This document shows positions 39,500 through 48,411 of a stretch of 64,000 nt of DNA, piece by piece (the stretch's first letter is position 1; each line of letters begins with the position of its first letter). The DNA is taken from the NCBI GenBank assembly GCA_035651755.1, contig DASRFA010000056.1:1-64000 (forward strand). Reading direction: 5' to 3'. A program made the translations under genes and the position numbers. Under the pieces are notes generated by a model. The model was not told the origin of the DNA. It saw nothing but the letters and a program-made list of their open reading frames with translations, and made no database searches. This stretch comes from DASRFA01 sp035651755. GTDB lineage: Bacteria > Desulfobacterota > Binatia > UBA12015.

Positions 39500-42187
39500 A
39501 TGACACATGCGAAGACGAAGGCCGCCATGAGGGGATCGGCGCCGCTCCTGGCCCTGGTCTTGACGACGGCCGCAGCCGCGCAGGGCGGCCCGGCGACGAC
39601 GCATCCCGTCCTCTTCGTCACGCAGGTGCCGGTCGGCGGGTTCACGTCGCTCACGAGCACGTTCGGGAACCACGTCGCGAGCATGGAGCAGGCGCCGCGC
39701 GGCGGAGACCTCGTCATCCGCTACGGCGACGGCACGCTCCGCTTCCTCACGCAGGAAGCCGGCTTCGGCGACGCCGGCATGCAGGGCGCGCGCGCGATCG
39801 CCGTGCGCGAGCCGTGCGTCCACTGGAGCGGGCAGAAGGCGCTGTTCGCGATGGTCGTCGGAGCGCCGACGCGCCAGTACCAGGTGGGGCAGTACCGCTG
39901 GCAGATCTACGAGGTGACGGGCCTCGGGAAGGGCCAGGTCGCGAGCATCCGCGCGATCGCCGGGCAGCCGGCCGGCTTCAACAACGTGTCGCCGATCTAC
40001 GCGAGCGACGACCGCATCCTTTTCACGTCCGACCGTCCGCCGAGCGGCGCCGCGCACCACTACCCGCAGCGCGACGAGTACGAGTCGGCGCCGACGGTCG
40101 CCGGCATCTACGCGCTCGATGAGTCGACGGGCGCGCTCGAGCTCCTCGAGCACGCGCCGAGCGGCGCCTTCTCGCCGTCGGTCGACAGCTTCGGCCGCGT
40201 CGTCTTCACGAAGTGGGACCACCTGCAGCGCGACCAGCAGGGCGACGCGCCGACGACGGCGGCGACCTACGGCGCGTTCACGTGGGCGAGCGAGGCCGCG
40301 GACGCCGCCACGACGACCAGCGTCGCCGGCGCCGAGGTCTTTCCCGAGCCGAGGACACCGGACGACCCGGCGTACTCGCCGGCGCTGTCGCGCCACACCT
40401 TCAACCAGTTCTTCCCCTGGGAGCTGAACCAGGACGGAACCGCGGAGGAGACGCTGAACCACGTCGGCCGCCACGAGCTCGGCGGCACCTACACCGACGG
40501 CAGCTTCGTCGCCGACTCCAACCTGACCTACTACGTGCCTCCCGAGCTGCACGCGAACCGCTTCCAGCTCGCGGGCGACGGCGGCCTCTTCCACCTGCGC
40601 GAGGACCCGACGCGGCCAGGCGACTTCCTCGCGACGTACGCGCGCGAGTTCGGCACCGGCACCGGCGGAGTCCTCCTGCGCCTCACCGGCGCGCCGTCGC
40701 TCAACGCGGAGGACATGGTCTTGACGGCGGTCACGCCGGACTCGCGGAGCGCGCAGGTCCCGGCGGAGACCGGCTACTTTCGCAACCCGCTTCCGATGTC
40801 CGACGGCAGCCTGATCGCCGTGCACACGCCGGCGACCGACCAGCTCACGAACCTCGGAAGCACCGAGGTACCGCACTGGTCGTACGACTACCGCTTGAAG
40901 GTCCTCGCGAAGCAGGGCAGCTTCTGGGCGCCGGTCGCGAACTTGACGGCCGGCATCCAGAAGTCGCTCAGCTGGTGGACGCCCGATTCGCTCGCTTCGT
41001 ACAGCGGCCCGCTCTGGGAGCTCGATCCGGTCGAGGTGGTGGCCCGGCCCGCGCCGGCGCCGCGCGAGCCGTCGCTGCCCGCGATCGAGGAGCAGGTCTT
41101 CGGCGACGAGGGAGTCGACGTCGCCGCGTTCCGCCAGTTCCTGCGCGACAACCAGCTGGCGCTGATCGTCAGCCGGAACGTGACCCAGCGCGATCGCGCC
41201 GACCGCCAGCAGCCGTTCAACCTTCGCGTCCCGAACGGCGCGAGCTCGATCGCGACCGGCGGCACGGTCTACGACGTCGCGCACCTCCAGGTCTTCGAGG
41301 GCGACGCGCTCCGCGGCTACGGCGGTCCCGCCGACCCGAGCCCGGGTCGCCGCCTGCTCGCGCGCCCGATGCACCAGCCGGGCGTGTCCCAGGCGGCGGG
41401 AGCGCCGCCCGGCGCGGTCGCGATCGCGAGCGACGGCTCGGTCGCCGCGCTCGTGCCGGCGCGCCGCGCGCTCAGCTGGCAGCTCACGTCGCCCGCGGGC
41501 GCGGGCGTCGTGCGCGAGCGCAACTGGCTGAGCTTCCAGGCGGGCGAGATCCGCGTGTGCGCGAGCTGCCACGGCGTGAACAAGCTGAGCCAGACCGGCG
41601 CGGGTGAGCCGACGAACGCGCCGCAGGCGCTGCGCGCTCTCCTCACCGCGTGGAAGTCGAGCGGCGGGCCGCTTCCGACCCCGGCCCCGACCGGGACGCC
41701 GGGGCCGACGCCGGTCGCCGGCGTCGGCCCGTGCGCCGGCATCCCGATCGCGATGCCGCTCCTCCGCGGAAACGCGACCGGGACGATCGTCGTGAGCGGG
41801 AAGGCGGTGATCCCGAAGCCGTGGACGAGCCTCGCGCCGGCGCAGAACGGGGTCCGGATCGCGATCGACGGCGCGCCCGACGTCGCGGTTCCCGGCGGCG
41901 CGGGCTGGACCACGAACCTCGCCGGCACGCGCTGGCGCTATCGCGATCCCTTCGGGCTCCACGGCGGCGTCCGTCGCATCGACGTGACCGACCGATCCGC
42001 GGCCGTCCCGGGGAAGATCGTCTTCCTCGTCCGCATCGTGGGCTCGCCGCCGGCGCCGGCGGCCGCGCCGCACGACGTGTCGATCGGGTTCGGCACCGCT
42101 TCCGAGTGCGCGGCGGTCCATTTCGGCGGGCCGCTCGAGCCGAGCCCGAAGTGCGCGGCCGTCGACTCCGTCACCGTGTGCCGGTGA
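39500..42187 (+). CDS. HzsA-like exported beta-propeller protein with one c-type haem motif
   Basis: The 895-residue protein has a signal peptide (about 10-28: RGSAPLLALVLTTAAAAQG). PD40-like propeller segments include RYGDGTLRFLTQEAGF, RILFTSDRPPSGAAHHYPQR and RDPFGLHG. The haem-binding motif CASCH lies near 695 in EIRVCASCHGVNKLSQ. A Pro/Thr linker (PTPAPTGTPGPTP, about 725) leads to a C-terminal beta domain of 150 residues. The central region, including SSIATGGTVYDVAHLQVFEG, resembles the hydrazine synthase alpha-subunit-like family, whose members outside anammox bacteria have unknown function. A periplasmic electron-transfer or binding role is likely. There are no HzsB/C genes nearby, so no claim of hydrazine synthesis is made. 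Confidence 0.75.
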   Translation: MTHAKTKAAMRGSAPLLALVLTTAAAAQGGPATTHPVLFVTQVPVGGFTSLTSTFGNHVASMEQAPRGGDLVIRYGDGTLRFLTQEAGFGDAGMQGARAIAVREPCVHWSGQKALFAMVVGAPTRQYQVGQYRWQIYEVTGLGKGQVASIRAIAGQPAGFNNVSPIYASDDRILFTSDRPPSGAAHHYPQRDEYESAPTVAGIYALDESTGALELLEHAPSGAFSPSVDSFGRVVFTKWDHLQRDQQGDAPTTAATYGAFTWASEAADAATTTSVAGAEVFPEPRTPDDPAYSPALSRHTFNQFFPWELNQDGTAEETLNHVGRHELGGTYTDGSFVADSNLTYYVPPELHANRFQLAGDGGLFHLREDPTRPGDFLATYAREFGTGTGGVLLRLTGAPSLNAEDMVLTAVTPDSRSAQVPAETGYFRNPLPMSDGSLIAVHTPATDQLTNLGSTEVPHWSYDYRLKVLAKQGSFWAPVANLTAGIQKSLSWWTPDSLASYSGPLWELDPVEVVARPAPAPREPSLPAIEEQVFGDEGVDVAAFRQFLRDNQLALIVSRNVTQRDRADRQQPFNLRVPNGASSIATGGTVYDVAHLQVFEGDALRGYGGPADPSPGRRLLARPMHQPGVSQAAGAPPGAVAIASDGSVAALVPARRALSWQLTSPAGAGVVRERNWLSFQAGEIRVCASCHGVNKLSQTGAGEPTNAPQALRALLTAWKSSGGPLPTPAPTGTPGPTPVAGVGPCAGIPIAMPLLRGNATGTIVVSGKAVIPKPWTSLAPAQNGVRIAIDGAPDVAVPGGAGWTTNLAGTRWRYRDPFGLHGGVRRIDVTDRSAAVPGKIVFLVRIVGSPPAPAAAPHDVSIGFGTASECAAVHFGGPLEPSPKCAAVDSVTVCR

Positions 42188-42229
42188 GGAGCCGACGGCC
42201 GGCTCGGGTCGGACGTCGCGCAGCGACGA

Positions 42230-43201
42230 TCACGGATACACGAGGATCGGCTCGCAGATCGCCTCGCCCGGATCGTCGTCCGCGCCGGGGAAGCAGGCGT
42301 CCCAGCCGGCGCCGGCGGCGAGAACGTCGTCGCCGGGTCCGCCGTACAGCGAGTCGTCGCCGGAGCCGCCGATCAGGACGTCGTTGCCGGAGCCGCCCTT
42401 CAGGAAGTCGTTGCCCGCGCCGCCATTCAGCCAGTCGTCGCCGCCCTCGCCGTAGAGCGAGTCCTTGCCGGTGCCGCCGCAGATGACGTCGTCGCCGCCC
42501 TTGCCGTGGATGGTGTCGTTGCCGCCGAGGCCGACGATGACGTCCGGGCCGGGCGTTCCGATCAAGGTGTCGGGACCGTCGGTGCCGAGGATCGTCGCGG
42601 CGAGGCCGCGGCAGAGGTGGACGCCGATCGGCGCGAAGGTCACGTTGTCGACGCTCGCCGAGAGGTAGCCGCCGCCGACGTTCTTGTGGAGCACGACGTA
42701 GACGAGCGCGCTCTTCGCGCCCGCGTCGGCGACGATGCCGGACGTCACGTCGCCGATCTCGGACCGTACCCACTTGCCGCGGTCGGACGACGCGATCGCG
42801 TTCCCGCCGAAGTGGAGCGACGTGTAGTTCCCGTTGCAGCCGGGCTGGTCCGCGAAGGCGACGCCGAGCTGCGCGTTCCCGTCCCCGACCTGCCCGGGGT
42901 CGAAGCGGATGCTCGCGCCGGCGAAGTACGTCATTCCCGGCGACACCGCGATGCACTGCTGGAGCGCCGAGTTGTGGCTGTCCTCGGGCGCGAGGTTGAT
43001 GACCTGGCCGGAGCCCGAGCGGGTGTCGTGATCGGCGTCGACGTTTCCCTGGTAGGCGTACGCGCCGTAGCTTCCCGTCCAGCCGTTCGTGCTGCCGTCG
43101 AAGAAGCCGTTCGCGAGGAGGCTTTGAGCGTCTGCCGCGGGCGCGCCGAGCGCGATCGCGATCGCCGCCGCGAAGATCGATCCGGTGTGCTTGAGAGCCA
43201 T
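42230..43201 (-). CDS. exported beta-roll (RTX-like) protein, paralogue of the 6430-7416 gene
   Basis: The 323-residue protein has a signal peptide (GSIFAAAIAIALGAPAADA), an N-terminal jelly-roll-like domain (LANGFFDGSTNGWTGSYGAY, about 30-190) and at least seven GGxGxD repeats (for example GGNDTIHGKGGDDVICGG). The CxGxAATI(L/V)GT transition is shared with the 6430-7416 protein (CRGLAATILGT against CDGMPATIVGT). The layout (export signal, carbohydrate-binding-like domain, calcium beta roll) is the same in both, so they are paralogues. No type I secretion genes are nearby. ATG 43201 has agg 6-8 bp upstream. Confidence 0.85.
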   Translation of the reverse strand: MALKHTGSIFAAAIAIALGAPAADAQSLLANGFFDGSTNGWTGSYGAYAYQGNVDADHDTRSGSGQVINLAPEDSHNSALQQCIAVSPGMTYFAGASIRFDPGQVGDGNAQLGVAFADQPGCNGNYTSLHFGGNAIASSDRGKWVRSEIGDVTSGIVADAGAKSALVYVVLHKNVGGGYLSASVDNVTFAPIGVHLCRGLAATILGTDGPDTLIGTPGPDVIVGLGGNDTIHGKGGDDVICGGTGKDSLYGEGGDDWLNGGAGNDFLKGGSGNDVLIGGSGDDSLYGGPGDDVLAAGAGWDACFPGADDDPGEAICEPILVYP

Positions 43202-43346
43202 CGTTCCGGTCCTTTCCGAGGCCGGTCCGGCGGCTCGTGAGCCGTTCCGGCCGTCTCGACGACCGGGCGTGCAGTCGAACCGTACAATGTGCGGTGAATC
43301 CGTGGACGTGCGGGACACCCGAGCGGAAGCTCTGCGCTCTGCGGCG

Positions 43347-44240
43347 TCAGCGCGTCCCGCGACCGGCGAGCCCCGCGTCCTCGGCCGCGACGAGCGAGAC
43401 CGCGGCCCAGTCGAGCTCGCCGTGGCCGCGGCCGATCGCGGCGAGGAACCGGTCGCGCAGGAGGCTCGCGACCGGAAGCGGCGTCGACGACGCGTCGCCC
43501 GCCGCGAGCACCAGCCGGACGTCCTTCAGGCCGAGACCGAGCTGGAAGCCGGCCGGCTCGAAGCGCTGCTGCGCGATCATCGCGCCGTACCCCTCGTACG
43601 CGCGGCAGGCGAAGAGCGTTCCGGTCAGGACCTCGACGAAGCGCGCCGGGTCGACGCCGTTCTTCCGGACGAGCGCCGCCGCCTCGCCGATCGCCTCGAT
43701 GGCGGCCGCGAGGAGGAAGTTGCCGCCGAGCTTGACGACGTTCGCGGCGACGGGATCGTCGCCGAGCTCGAACGTGCGCTGGCCGATCGCGGCGAAGAGC
43801 TCGCGGACGCGTGCGAGCGCCGGGTCCGGTCCCGCGGCGACGACGAAGAGCTTCGCCGCGGCGGCCGCCTCGGGCCGGCCGAAGACGGGCGCCGAGACGA
43901 GCGTCTGGCCCGCCGCGCGATGCGCGTCCTCGAGCCGGCGCGCGAGCGCGACGCCGATGGTGCTCATCGAGACGTGGACCGCGCCCGCGCCGAGGACGTC
44001 CCGCAAGCCGCCCTCCCCGAGCGCAATCTGCTCGACGGCCGGATCGTCCGCGAGCATCGTGAACGCGACCTCCACGCCGGCGAGCTCGGTGAGCGCTCGC
44101 GCCGCGACGGCGCCCTCGCGCGCGAGGTCTTCCGCCTTCGCTGCGGTCCGATTGTGGACGATCACCTCGTGTCCGGCGCGGACGAGGTTCCGCGCGATGC
44201 CCGATCCCATCCCTCCGAGCCCGACGAAGCCGATCCTCAT
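43347..44240 (-). CDS. NAD(P)-dependent beta-hydroxyacid dehydrogenase (3-hydroxyisobutyrate dehydrogenase-like)
   Basis: The 297-residue enzyme has the Rossmann motif GFVGLGGMGSGIA (4-16), HNRTAAKAEDL (N29/R30 suggests NADP), the substrate loop VSAPVFGRPEAA in place of DAPVSGG, and the catalytic Lys in NVVKLGGNFLLAA (about 168-180). The family also includes tartronate semialdehyde reductase and imine reductases. The altered substrate loop and the acidic CRAYEGYGAMI region point away from classical 3-hydroxyisobutyrate. Oxidation of a beta-hydroxyacid, or imine/semialdehyde reduction, is possible. aggcaggg lies upstream of ATG 44240. Confidence 0.88.
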   Translation of the reverse strand: MRIGFVGLGGMGSGIARNLVRAGHEVIVHNRTAAKAEDLAREGAVAARALTELAGVEVAFTMLADDPAVEQIALGEGGLRDVLGAGAVHVSMSTIGVALARRLEDAHRAAGQTLVSAPVFGRPEAAAAAKLFVVAAGPDPALARVRELFAAIGQRTFELGDDPVAANVVKLGGNFLLAAAIEAIGEAAALVRKNGVDPARFVEVLTGTLFACRAYEGYGAMIAQQRFEPAGFQLGLGLKDVRLVLAAGDASSTPLPVASLLRDRFLAAIGRGHGELDWAAVSLVAAEDAGLAGRGTR

Positions 44241-44382
44241 GGTCGCCCTGCCTTTCCGGGAGTCGTCCCGCGCTCGCACGCGGCGCGAGACGAATCCGGG
44301 TTGTCGGTCAAACCATACCCGACTATCGTCCGAGTCTGGCCGGCGGCGAAAGAACAATGCCCGCCGGTACGGAGGTCACACG

Positions 44383-44772
44383 ATGATCGCTCGTCACGCC
44401 CTGTCCGCCGCTCTCGTCGCGCTCGCGCTCCTCGCATCGGCCGGCGGCGCCGCCGCCACGACGCTCTCCACCGGCTCGCTCCCGATCGACGCTTCGACAC
44501 AGGTCCGCTGCGTCGCGGTGAACGTCAGCACGAAGCCCGTCCTCAACGCGACGGTCGCAGTCGTGAACACCGTCGTGAACCCGCCGTCGCAGACGGTCGG
44601 CGTCTGCGGGACCATCCTGCCCGGTCAGTCGTGCGAAACCACCAACGGCGACGACACCTCCGGCAACATCTACTGCCAGATCACGTACGTCGGGTCCTCC
44701 AAGAGCGTCCGCGGCACGCTCCAGCGGGTGCCCCTGACGGGCGGCGTCACCGCCACCTCCGACGCGCGGTGA
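44383..44772 (+). CDS. small exported protein with paired cysteines (129 residues)
   Basis: Signal peptide ALSAALVALALLASAGGAAA, mature part of about 104 residues. Four cysteines occur at regular places (VRCVAVN, GVCGTIL, QSCETTN, IYCQITY), which suggests two disulfides in an Ig-like or pilin-like beta domain. No family recognised. ggagg lies 8 bp before ATG 44383. The glutathione transferase gene begins only 7 bp after its stop, so the two may be cotranscribed, although their functions look unrelated. It is divergent from the dehydrogenase gene. Confidence 0.75.
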   Translation: MIARHALSAALVALALLASAGGAAATTLSTGSLPIDASTQVRCVAVNVSTKPVLNATVAVVNTVVNPPSQTVGVCGTILPGQSCETTNGDDTSGNIYCQITYVGSSKSVRGTLQRVPLTGGVTATSDAR

Positions 44773-44779
44773 CGTCGCC

Positions 44780-45409
44780 ATGCTCACCGTTCATCACCTG
44801 AACAACTCGCGCTCGCAGCGCATCCTCTGGCTGCTCGAGGAGCTCGGCACGCCGTACGAGATCAAGCACTACCAGCGCATGCAGCCGCTCCCGATCGCCC
44901 CGCCCGAGCTGCGCGCGGTGCACCCGCTCGGGAAGTCGCCGGTGATCACCGACGACGGGCTCACGATCGCCGAGTCGGGAGCGATCATCGAGTACATCCT
45001 CGACAAGTACGGGAACGGCCGCATGCGTCCGGCCGCGAGCTCGCCTCTCCGCCTGCACTACGTCGAGTGGCTGCACTACGCGGAAGGCTCCGCCATGCTG
45101 CCGCTCCTGCTCGCGCTCTACTCGAACATGCTCGGCGATGGGGCCGCCCCGCTCCGCCCGTACATCGACGGCGAGATCGCGAAGCACCTCTCGTACATCG
45201 CGGACGGTCTCGGCGGCCGCGAGTACCTCGTCGGGGACTCGCTCACCGGCGCCGACGTCCAGATCACCTTCGTGCTCGAGGCCGCCGCGGCGGGAAACCG
45301 CCTCTCCGACTACCCGGCGCTCACGCGCTACGTCGAGCGGATGCACGCCCGCCCGGCGTACGAGCGCGCGATCGAGAAAGGCGGGCCCTACCAGCTCATG
45401 GCGCGATAG
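44780..45409 (+). CDS. glutathione S-transferase
   Basis: The 209-residue protein has the N-terminal thioredoxin fold with VHHLNNSRSQRILWLLEELG (catalytic Ser9/Ser12 region), NPLGKSPV-type motif HPLGKSPVITDDG and ESGAIIEYILDKYG for glutathione. The helical C-terminal domain has SLTGADVQITFVLEA and ARPAYERA. This resembles GstA/YfcG-like bacterial enzymes that conjugate or reduce electrophiles. ATG 44780 lacks a strong ribosome site and may depend on translational coupling with the exported-protein gene 7 bp upstream. Tail-to-tail overlap of 14 bp with the membrane gene. Confidence 0.92.
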   Translation: MLTVHHLNNSRSQRILWLLEELGTPYEIKHYQRMQPLPIAPPELRAVHPLGKSPVITDDGLTIAESGAIIEYILDKYGNGRMRPAASSPLRLHYVEWLHYAEGSAMLPLLLALYSNMLGDGAAPLRPYIDGEIAKHLSYIADGLGGREYLVGDSLTGADVQITFVLEAAAAGNRLSDYPALTRYVERMHARPAYERAIEKGGPYQLMAR

Positions 45410-46772
45410 CGGCCAGCAGGTGGCCGTCGAACGCGGCCACGTGGTGGAAGGCGGCCCACCCGCTGAACGCGATCGACACGAGCGCGAGCGCGATCGCGGA
45501 CGCGCGCACGGCGCGGACACGCCACATCGGTGCGCGTAGGATCCCCGCGAGCCCGAGGCAAAGCAGCGGCAGCACCGGCACGACGAGCCGCGGACCGTGG
45601 CAGAAGCCGCCGCGCCAGTCGTTCCAGATCGCCATCACCGCGAAGTAGAGGACGAACGCGCATCCGGGCGCCCACGCGTCCGGGGACGTGCGCAGAAGCG
45701 CCGGCCAGCCGGCGGCCGCGACGAGCGCGATGGGCGCGATCGGGACGACGCCGTGGAGCGGCGAGAAGAGGAGCCCTGCGGCCCCGGCCGCGGGGTTTCC
45801 GGGATCGAGCGGCTGCGCGAAGCGCCACGGCGCGCCGAACATCCACGCGTTCGAGGCGAGAACGAGCGCCGCCGCCACCGCTCCGGGCGCGACGGACGCG
45901 AGCGCCGCGCGCCGTCCGAGCGCGCGCCCGAGCGCGACGGCGAGCGGAATCGCGATCACGCCGAACGGTGGCTTCATCAGCATCCCGACCCCGACGAACG
46001 CGCCCGCCGCGAGCGCCGCGCCCGCCGAGCGCGCGCGCAGCGCCACCGCGTAGGCGGCGATCGCGCAGCAGGCCAGGTACGGCTCCGCGAAGAGCGAGCG
46101 GCCGTAGTGCCAGAGCGGCGTTCCGAGGAACGTGACGGCGGCGATCACCGCCGTCGCGCCCGGGTCGTCGACGAAGAGCGCGACGAGCCGGCGGAAGAGA
46201 AGGAGCGCCGCGATCGTCACGACGCCGGAGACGAAGAGCGCCGCGGGCTCGACCCACGCCGTGCCGCGCAGCGGAAAGAGGAGCGGCGCCATGAGGAGGA
46301 CGTGTCCCGCGGGATGCGACGGATACTCCGGACCGCTCCGCACGAGCCCGCGCGCGTGCGGACGCACCACCGGCTGCGGGGCGCCCGATGCGTCGCGCTG
46401 CCAGAGCGACGGCTCCACCTCGTAGACGGCGCCCCACCCCACGTGGCGCTCGCCGACGTACCAGGCCGTGTGATGGCCGAGCGGCGCTCCGGCGAAGCGC
46501 CGTCCTGCCTGCGGCCACCCGTGCGCCGCGGCCCAGTAGTCGTCCGCGAGATCGAGGTCGCCGTCGTCGAGGAGGCTGTTCAGGGCGACGAGGTAATGCG
46601 GCTCGTCTCCGGAGGAGACGGCCGGCCATCCGACCGCGAGGCGACGTCGCTCGTCGTCCTCGTTCACCGCGAGCGGAAGCAGGAGGAGGAACACCGTCGC
46701 CACGATCGCGAGGCGGCTCGACGATCGCCCTGCGCGCGCTCGGACCGCGACCTCGTCCCTCGCCGCATACAC
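45396..46772 (-). CDS. polytopic membrane glycosyltransferase-like protein (GT-C/PMT type)
   Basis: The 458-residue protein has one N-terminal and about nine further membrane segments (for example IVATVFLLLLPLAV, VEPAALFVSGVVTIAALLLF, GALAAGAFVGVGMLM, IALVAAAGWPALL). A large early periplasmic loop carries SSGDEPHYLVALNSLLDDGD, a D-E-P-H motif like the Asp-Glu pair in the first loop of GT-C enzymes. These transfer sugars from polyprenyl phosphate donors. The family and substrate are not certain. The GTG start 46772 has a weak ribosome site. Monocistronic. Confidence 0.72.
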   Translation of the reverse strand: MYAARDEVAVRARAGRSSSRLAIVATVFLLLLPLAVNEDDERRRLAVGWPAVSSGDEPHYLVALNSLLDDGDLDLADDYWAAAHGWPQAGRRFAGAPLGHHTAWYVGERHVGWGAVYEVEPSLWQRDASGAPQPVVRPHARGLVRSGPEYPSHPAGHVLLMAPLLFPLRGTAWVEPAALFVSGVVTIAALLLFRRLVALFVDDPGATAVIAAVTFLGTPLWHYGRSLFAEPYLACCAIAAYAVALRARSAGAALAAGAFVGVGMLMKPPFGVIAIPLAVALGRALGRRAALASVAPGAVAAALVLASNAWMFGAPWRFAQPLDPGNPAAGAAGLLFSPLHGVVPIAPIALVAAAGWPALLRTSPDAWAPGCAFVLYFAVMAIWNDWRGGFCHGPRLVVPVLPLLCLGLAGILRAPMWRVRAVRASAIALALVSIAFSGWAAFHHVAAFDGHLLAAIAP

Positions 46773-46954
46773 GACCGCGATGCGTGTAGTGCGATCGGCG
46801 CACGCGTTGCAATCGCCCGCCCGGAACGAGGTCCCGCACCGCGACCAGCGCGTCGTCGCTCGGCGGCGCCGCGAGGGCGATCGCGAAGACGCTGCGGCGC
46901 GTGCGGGATGTCGATCCGCTGGCGCGCTCCGCCGGGCTCGTCCAAGATCGCGCC

Positions 46955-48400
46955 ATGGCCGCGATCGACGGGCTCTTGAGCCTGGTCGTGAGCGAGGGGG
47001 CGGAACAGCTCGAGGTGGTGGAGGGCGAGGCTCCCGAGATCACGAAGGCGGGAGAGCGAAAGCGACTCTCGATGCCGGCGCTGCACGCCGCGCTCGTGCA
47101 ACGCTTCATCGGAGAGGTGCGCGCGGCCGGCGACGGCACCGCATACGTCCTCGACTCGAAGGGCCAGCGGAGCTCGTTCGCCGTCGCGATCGAGGCGCCC
47201 CGGCGCATCGTCTTCCGGCTCGAGGGCGCGAGCGACGGCGAACGCGCCGCGGAGCCCGAGGCGATGGCCGAAGCCCAGCCCCGCACTGCGTCCGGCGAAG
47301 CGCCGCCCGCACCGATCGGAGGCACCGACGAGCCGGCGTCGCGCGCGCGCCCGAGCGCAGCCGCGATGCGGCTCATCGAGCAGGCGGTCGCGGCCGACGC
47401 GACCGACCTCTTCCTCTCGACCGCAGCCGACGCGCGCATGCGCGTCGGCATGGAGCTGCACGAGATCCCCGCGTCGCGCCTCGGCGAGGACGACGTGCTC
47501 GAGCTCACGGGCCTCGACGGCGAGCGACGCGCGCAGCTCGACGAGCACGGCAGCGTCGACCTCGCGCTCGAGGTCGGTGCCACGCGTATCCGCGCCAACG
47601 TATTCCGGCACCGCGGCGGGCTCGCGGTCGCCGTGCGCCCGATCCGGCGCATCCGGACGATCGCCGAGCTCGGCCTGCCGGCCGACCTCGAGTCGCTGAC
47701 GCGGCTTCCCGACGGGCTCGTCCTCTTCGTCGGTCCGACCGGCTCGGGGAAGTCGTCGACGCTCGCCGCCCTCCTCGATCACCTGAACCACCGCGCTTCG
47801 CGGCACATCGTCACCATCGAGGATCCGGTCGAGTTCGAGTACGAGAGCGATCGCTGCCTGATCCACCAGCGCGAGGTCGGGCGCGACGTCGAGAGCTTCG
47901 CGGCGGGCCTGCGCGCCGCGCTGCGAGAGAGCCCGGACGTCATCCTGGTCGGCGAGATGCGCGACCGCGACACGTTCGCGGCCGCCTTGACGGCCGCGGA
48001 GACCGGACACCTGGTCTTCTCGACGCTCCACTCCGGCAGCGCGCCGATGGCGATCGACCGCATCCTCGACTCCTTCCCGCCGCACCAGCAGGCGCAGGTC
48101 CGCCACCAGCTCGCGGGCGCGCTGCGCGCGATCGTCGTCCAGGTCCTGCTGCCGGCGGTCGAGCCGGGGGGGCTCGTGCCCGCGACCGAGCGCATGATGG
48201 TGACGCACGCGATCGCGCACGCGATCCGCGACGCGCGCGGCCACCAGATCGCCGACCGCATCCACACGGGTCGCGCGGAAGGCATGATCAGCCTCGACTC
48301 GTCGCTCGCCGACCTCGTCCGGCGCGGCCGCATCACCGCGGCGACCGCGCTCTCCGCGGCGCGGAACCCCGACATCGTGCGCCAGCTCCTCGCCTCGTGA
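46955..48400 (+). CDS. PilT/PilU-like secretion ATPase with N-terminal extension
   Basis: The 481-residue protein has a 140-residue N-terminal part that is not PilT (DGLLSLVVSEGAEQLEVVEG), a Pro/Ala linker (about 110-140) and then a full PilT-type motor. The motor shows an N-terminal PAS-like subdomain (AADATDLFLSTAADARMRVG), Walker A GPTGSGKSS (about 261-269), Asp box TIEDPVEFEY, Walker B DVILVGEMRD and His box TGHLVFSTLHSGS. PilT powers type IV pilus retraction. No other pilus gene is in the window, so this is an orphan motor, possibly for another polymer or for social motility. The ATG has no clear ribosome site; an upstream GTG at 46901 is an alternative. Confidence 0.88.
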   Translation: MAAIDGLLSLVVSEGAEQLEVVEGEAPEITKAGERKRLSMPALHAALVQRFIGEVRAAGDGTAYVLDSKGQRSSFAVAIEAPRRIVFRLEGASDGERAAEPEAMAEAQPRTASGEAPPAPIGGTDEPASRARPSAAAMRLIEQAVAADATDLFLSTAADARMRVGMELHEIPASRLGEDDVLELTGLDGERRAQLDEHGSVDLALEVGATRIRANVFRHRGGLAVAVRPIRRIRTIAELGLPADLESLTRLPDGLVLFVGPTGSGKSSTLAALLDHLNHRASRHIVTIEDPVEFEYESDRCLIHQREVGRDVESFAAGLRAALRESPDVILVGEMRDRDTFAAALTAAETGHLVFSTLHSGSAPMAIDRILDSFPPHQQAQVRHQLAGALRAIVVQVLLPAVEPGGLVPATERMMVTHAIAHAIRDARGHQIADRIHTGRAEGMISLDSSLADLVRRGRITAATALSAARNPDIVRQLLAS

Positions 48401-48411
48401 GGGAGAAGAAC

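Noticed and set aside
39431..42121. 896-codon minus-strand frame opposite the HzsA-like gene
   Set aside because: No motifs; the plus strand encodes a signal peptide and a CxxCH site.
39500..42187. Evidence for hydrazine synthesis
   Set aside because: Only an alpha-like subunit with one haem motif is present; no beta or gamma subunit or other anammox gene is visible.
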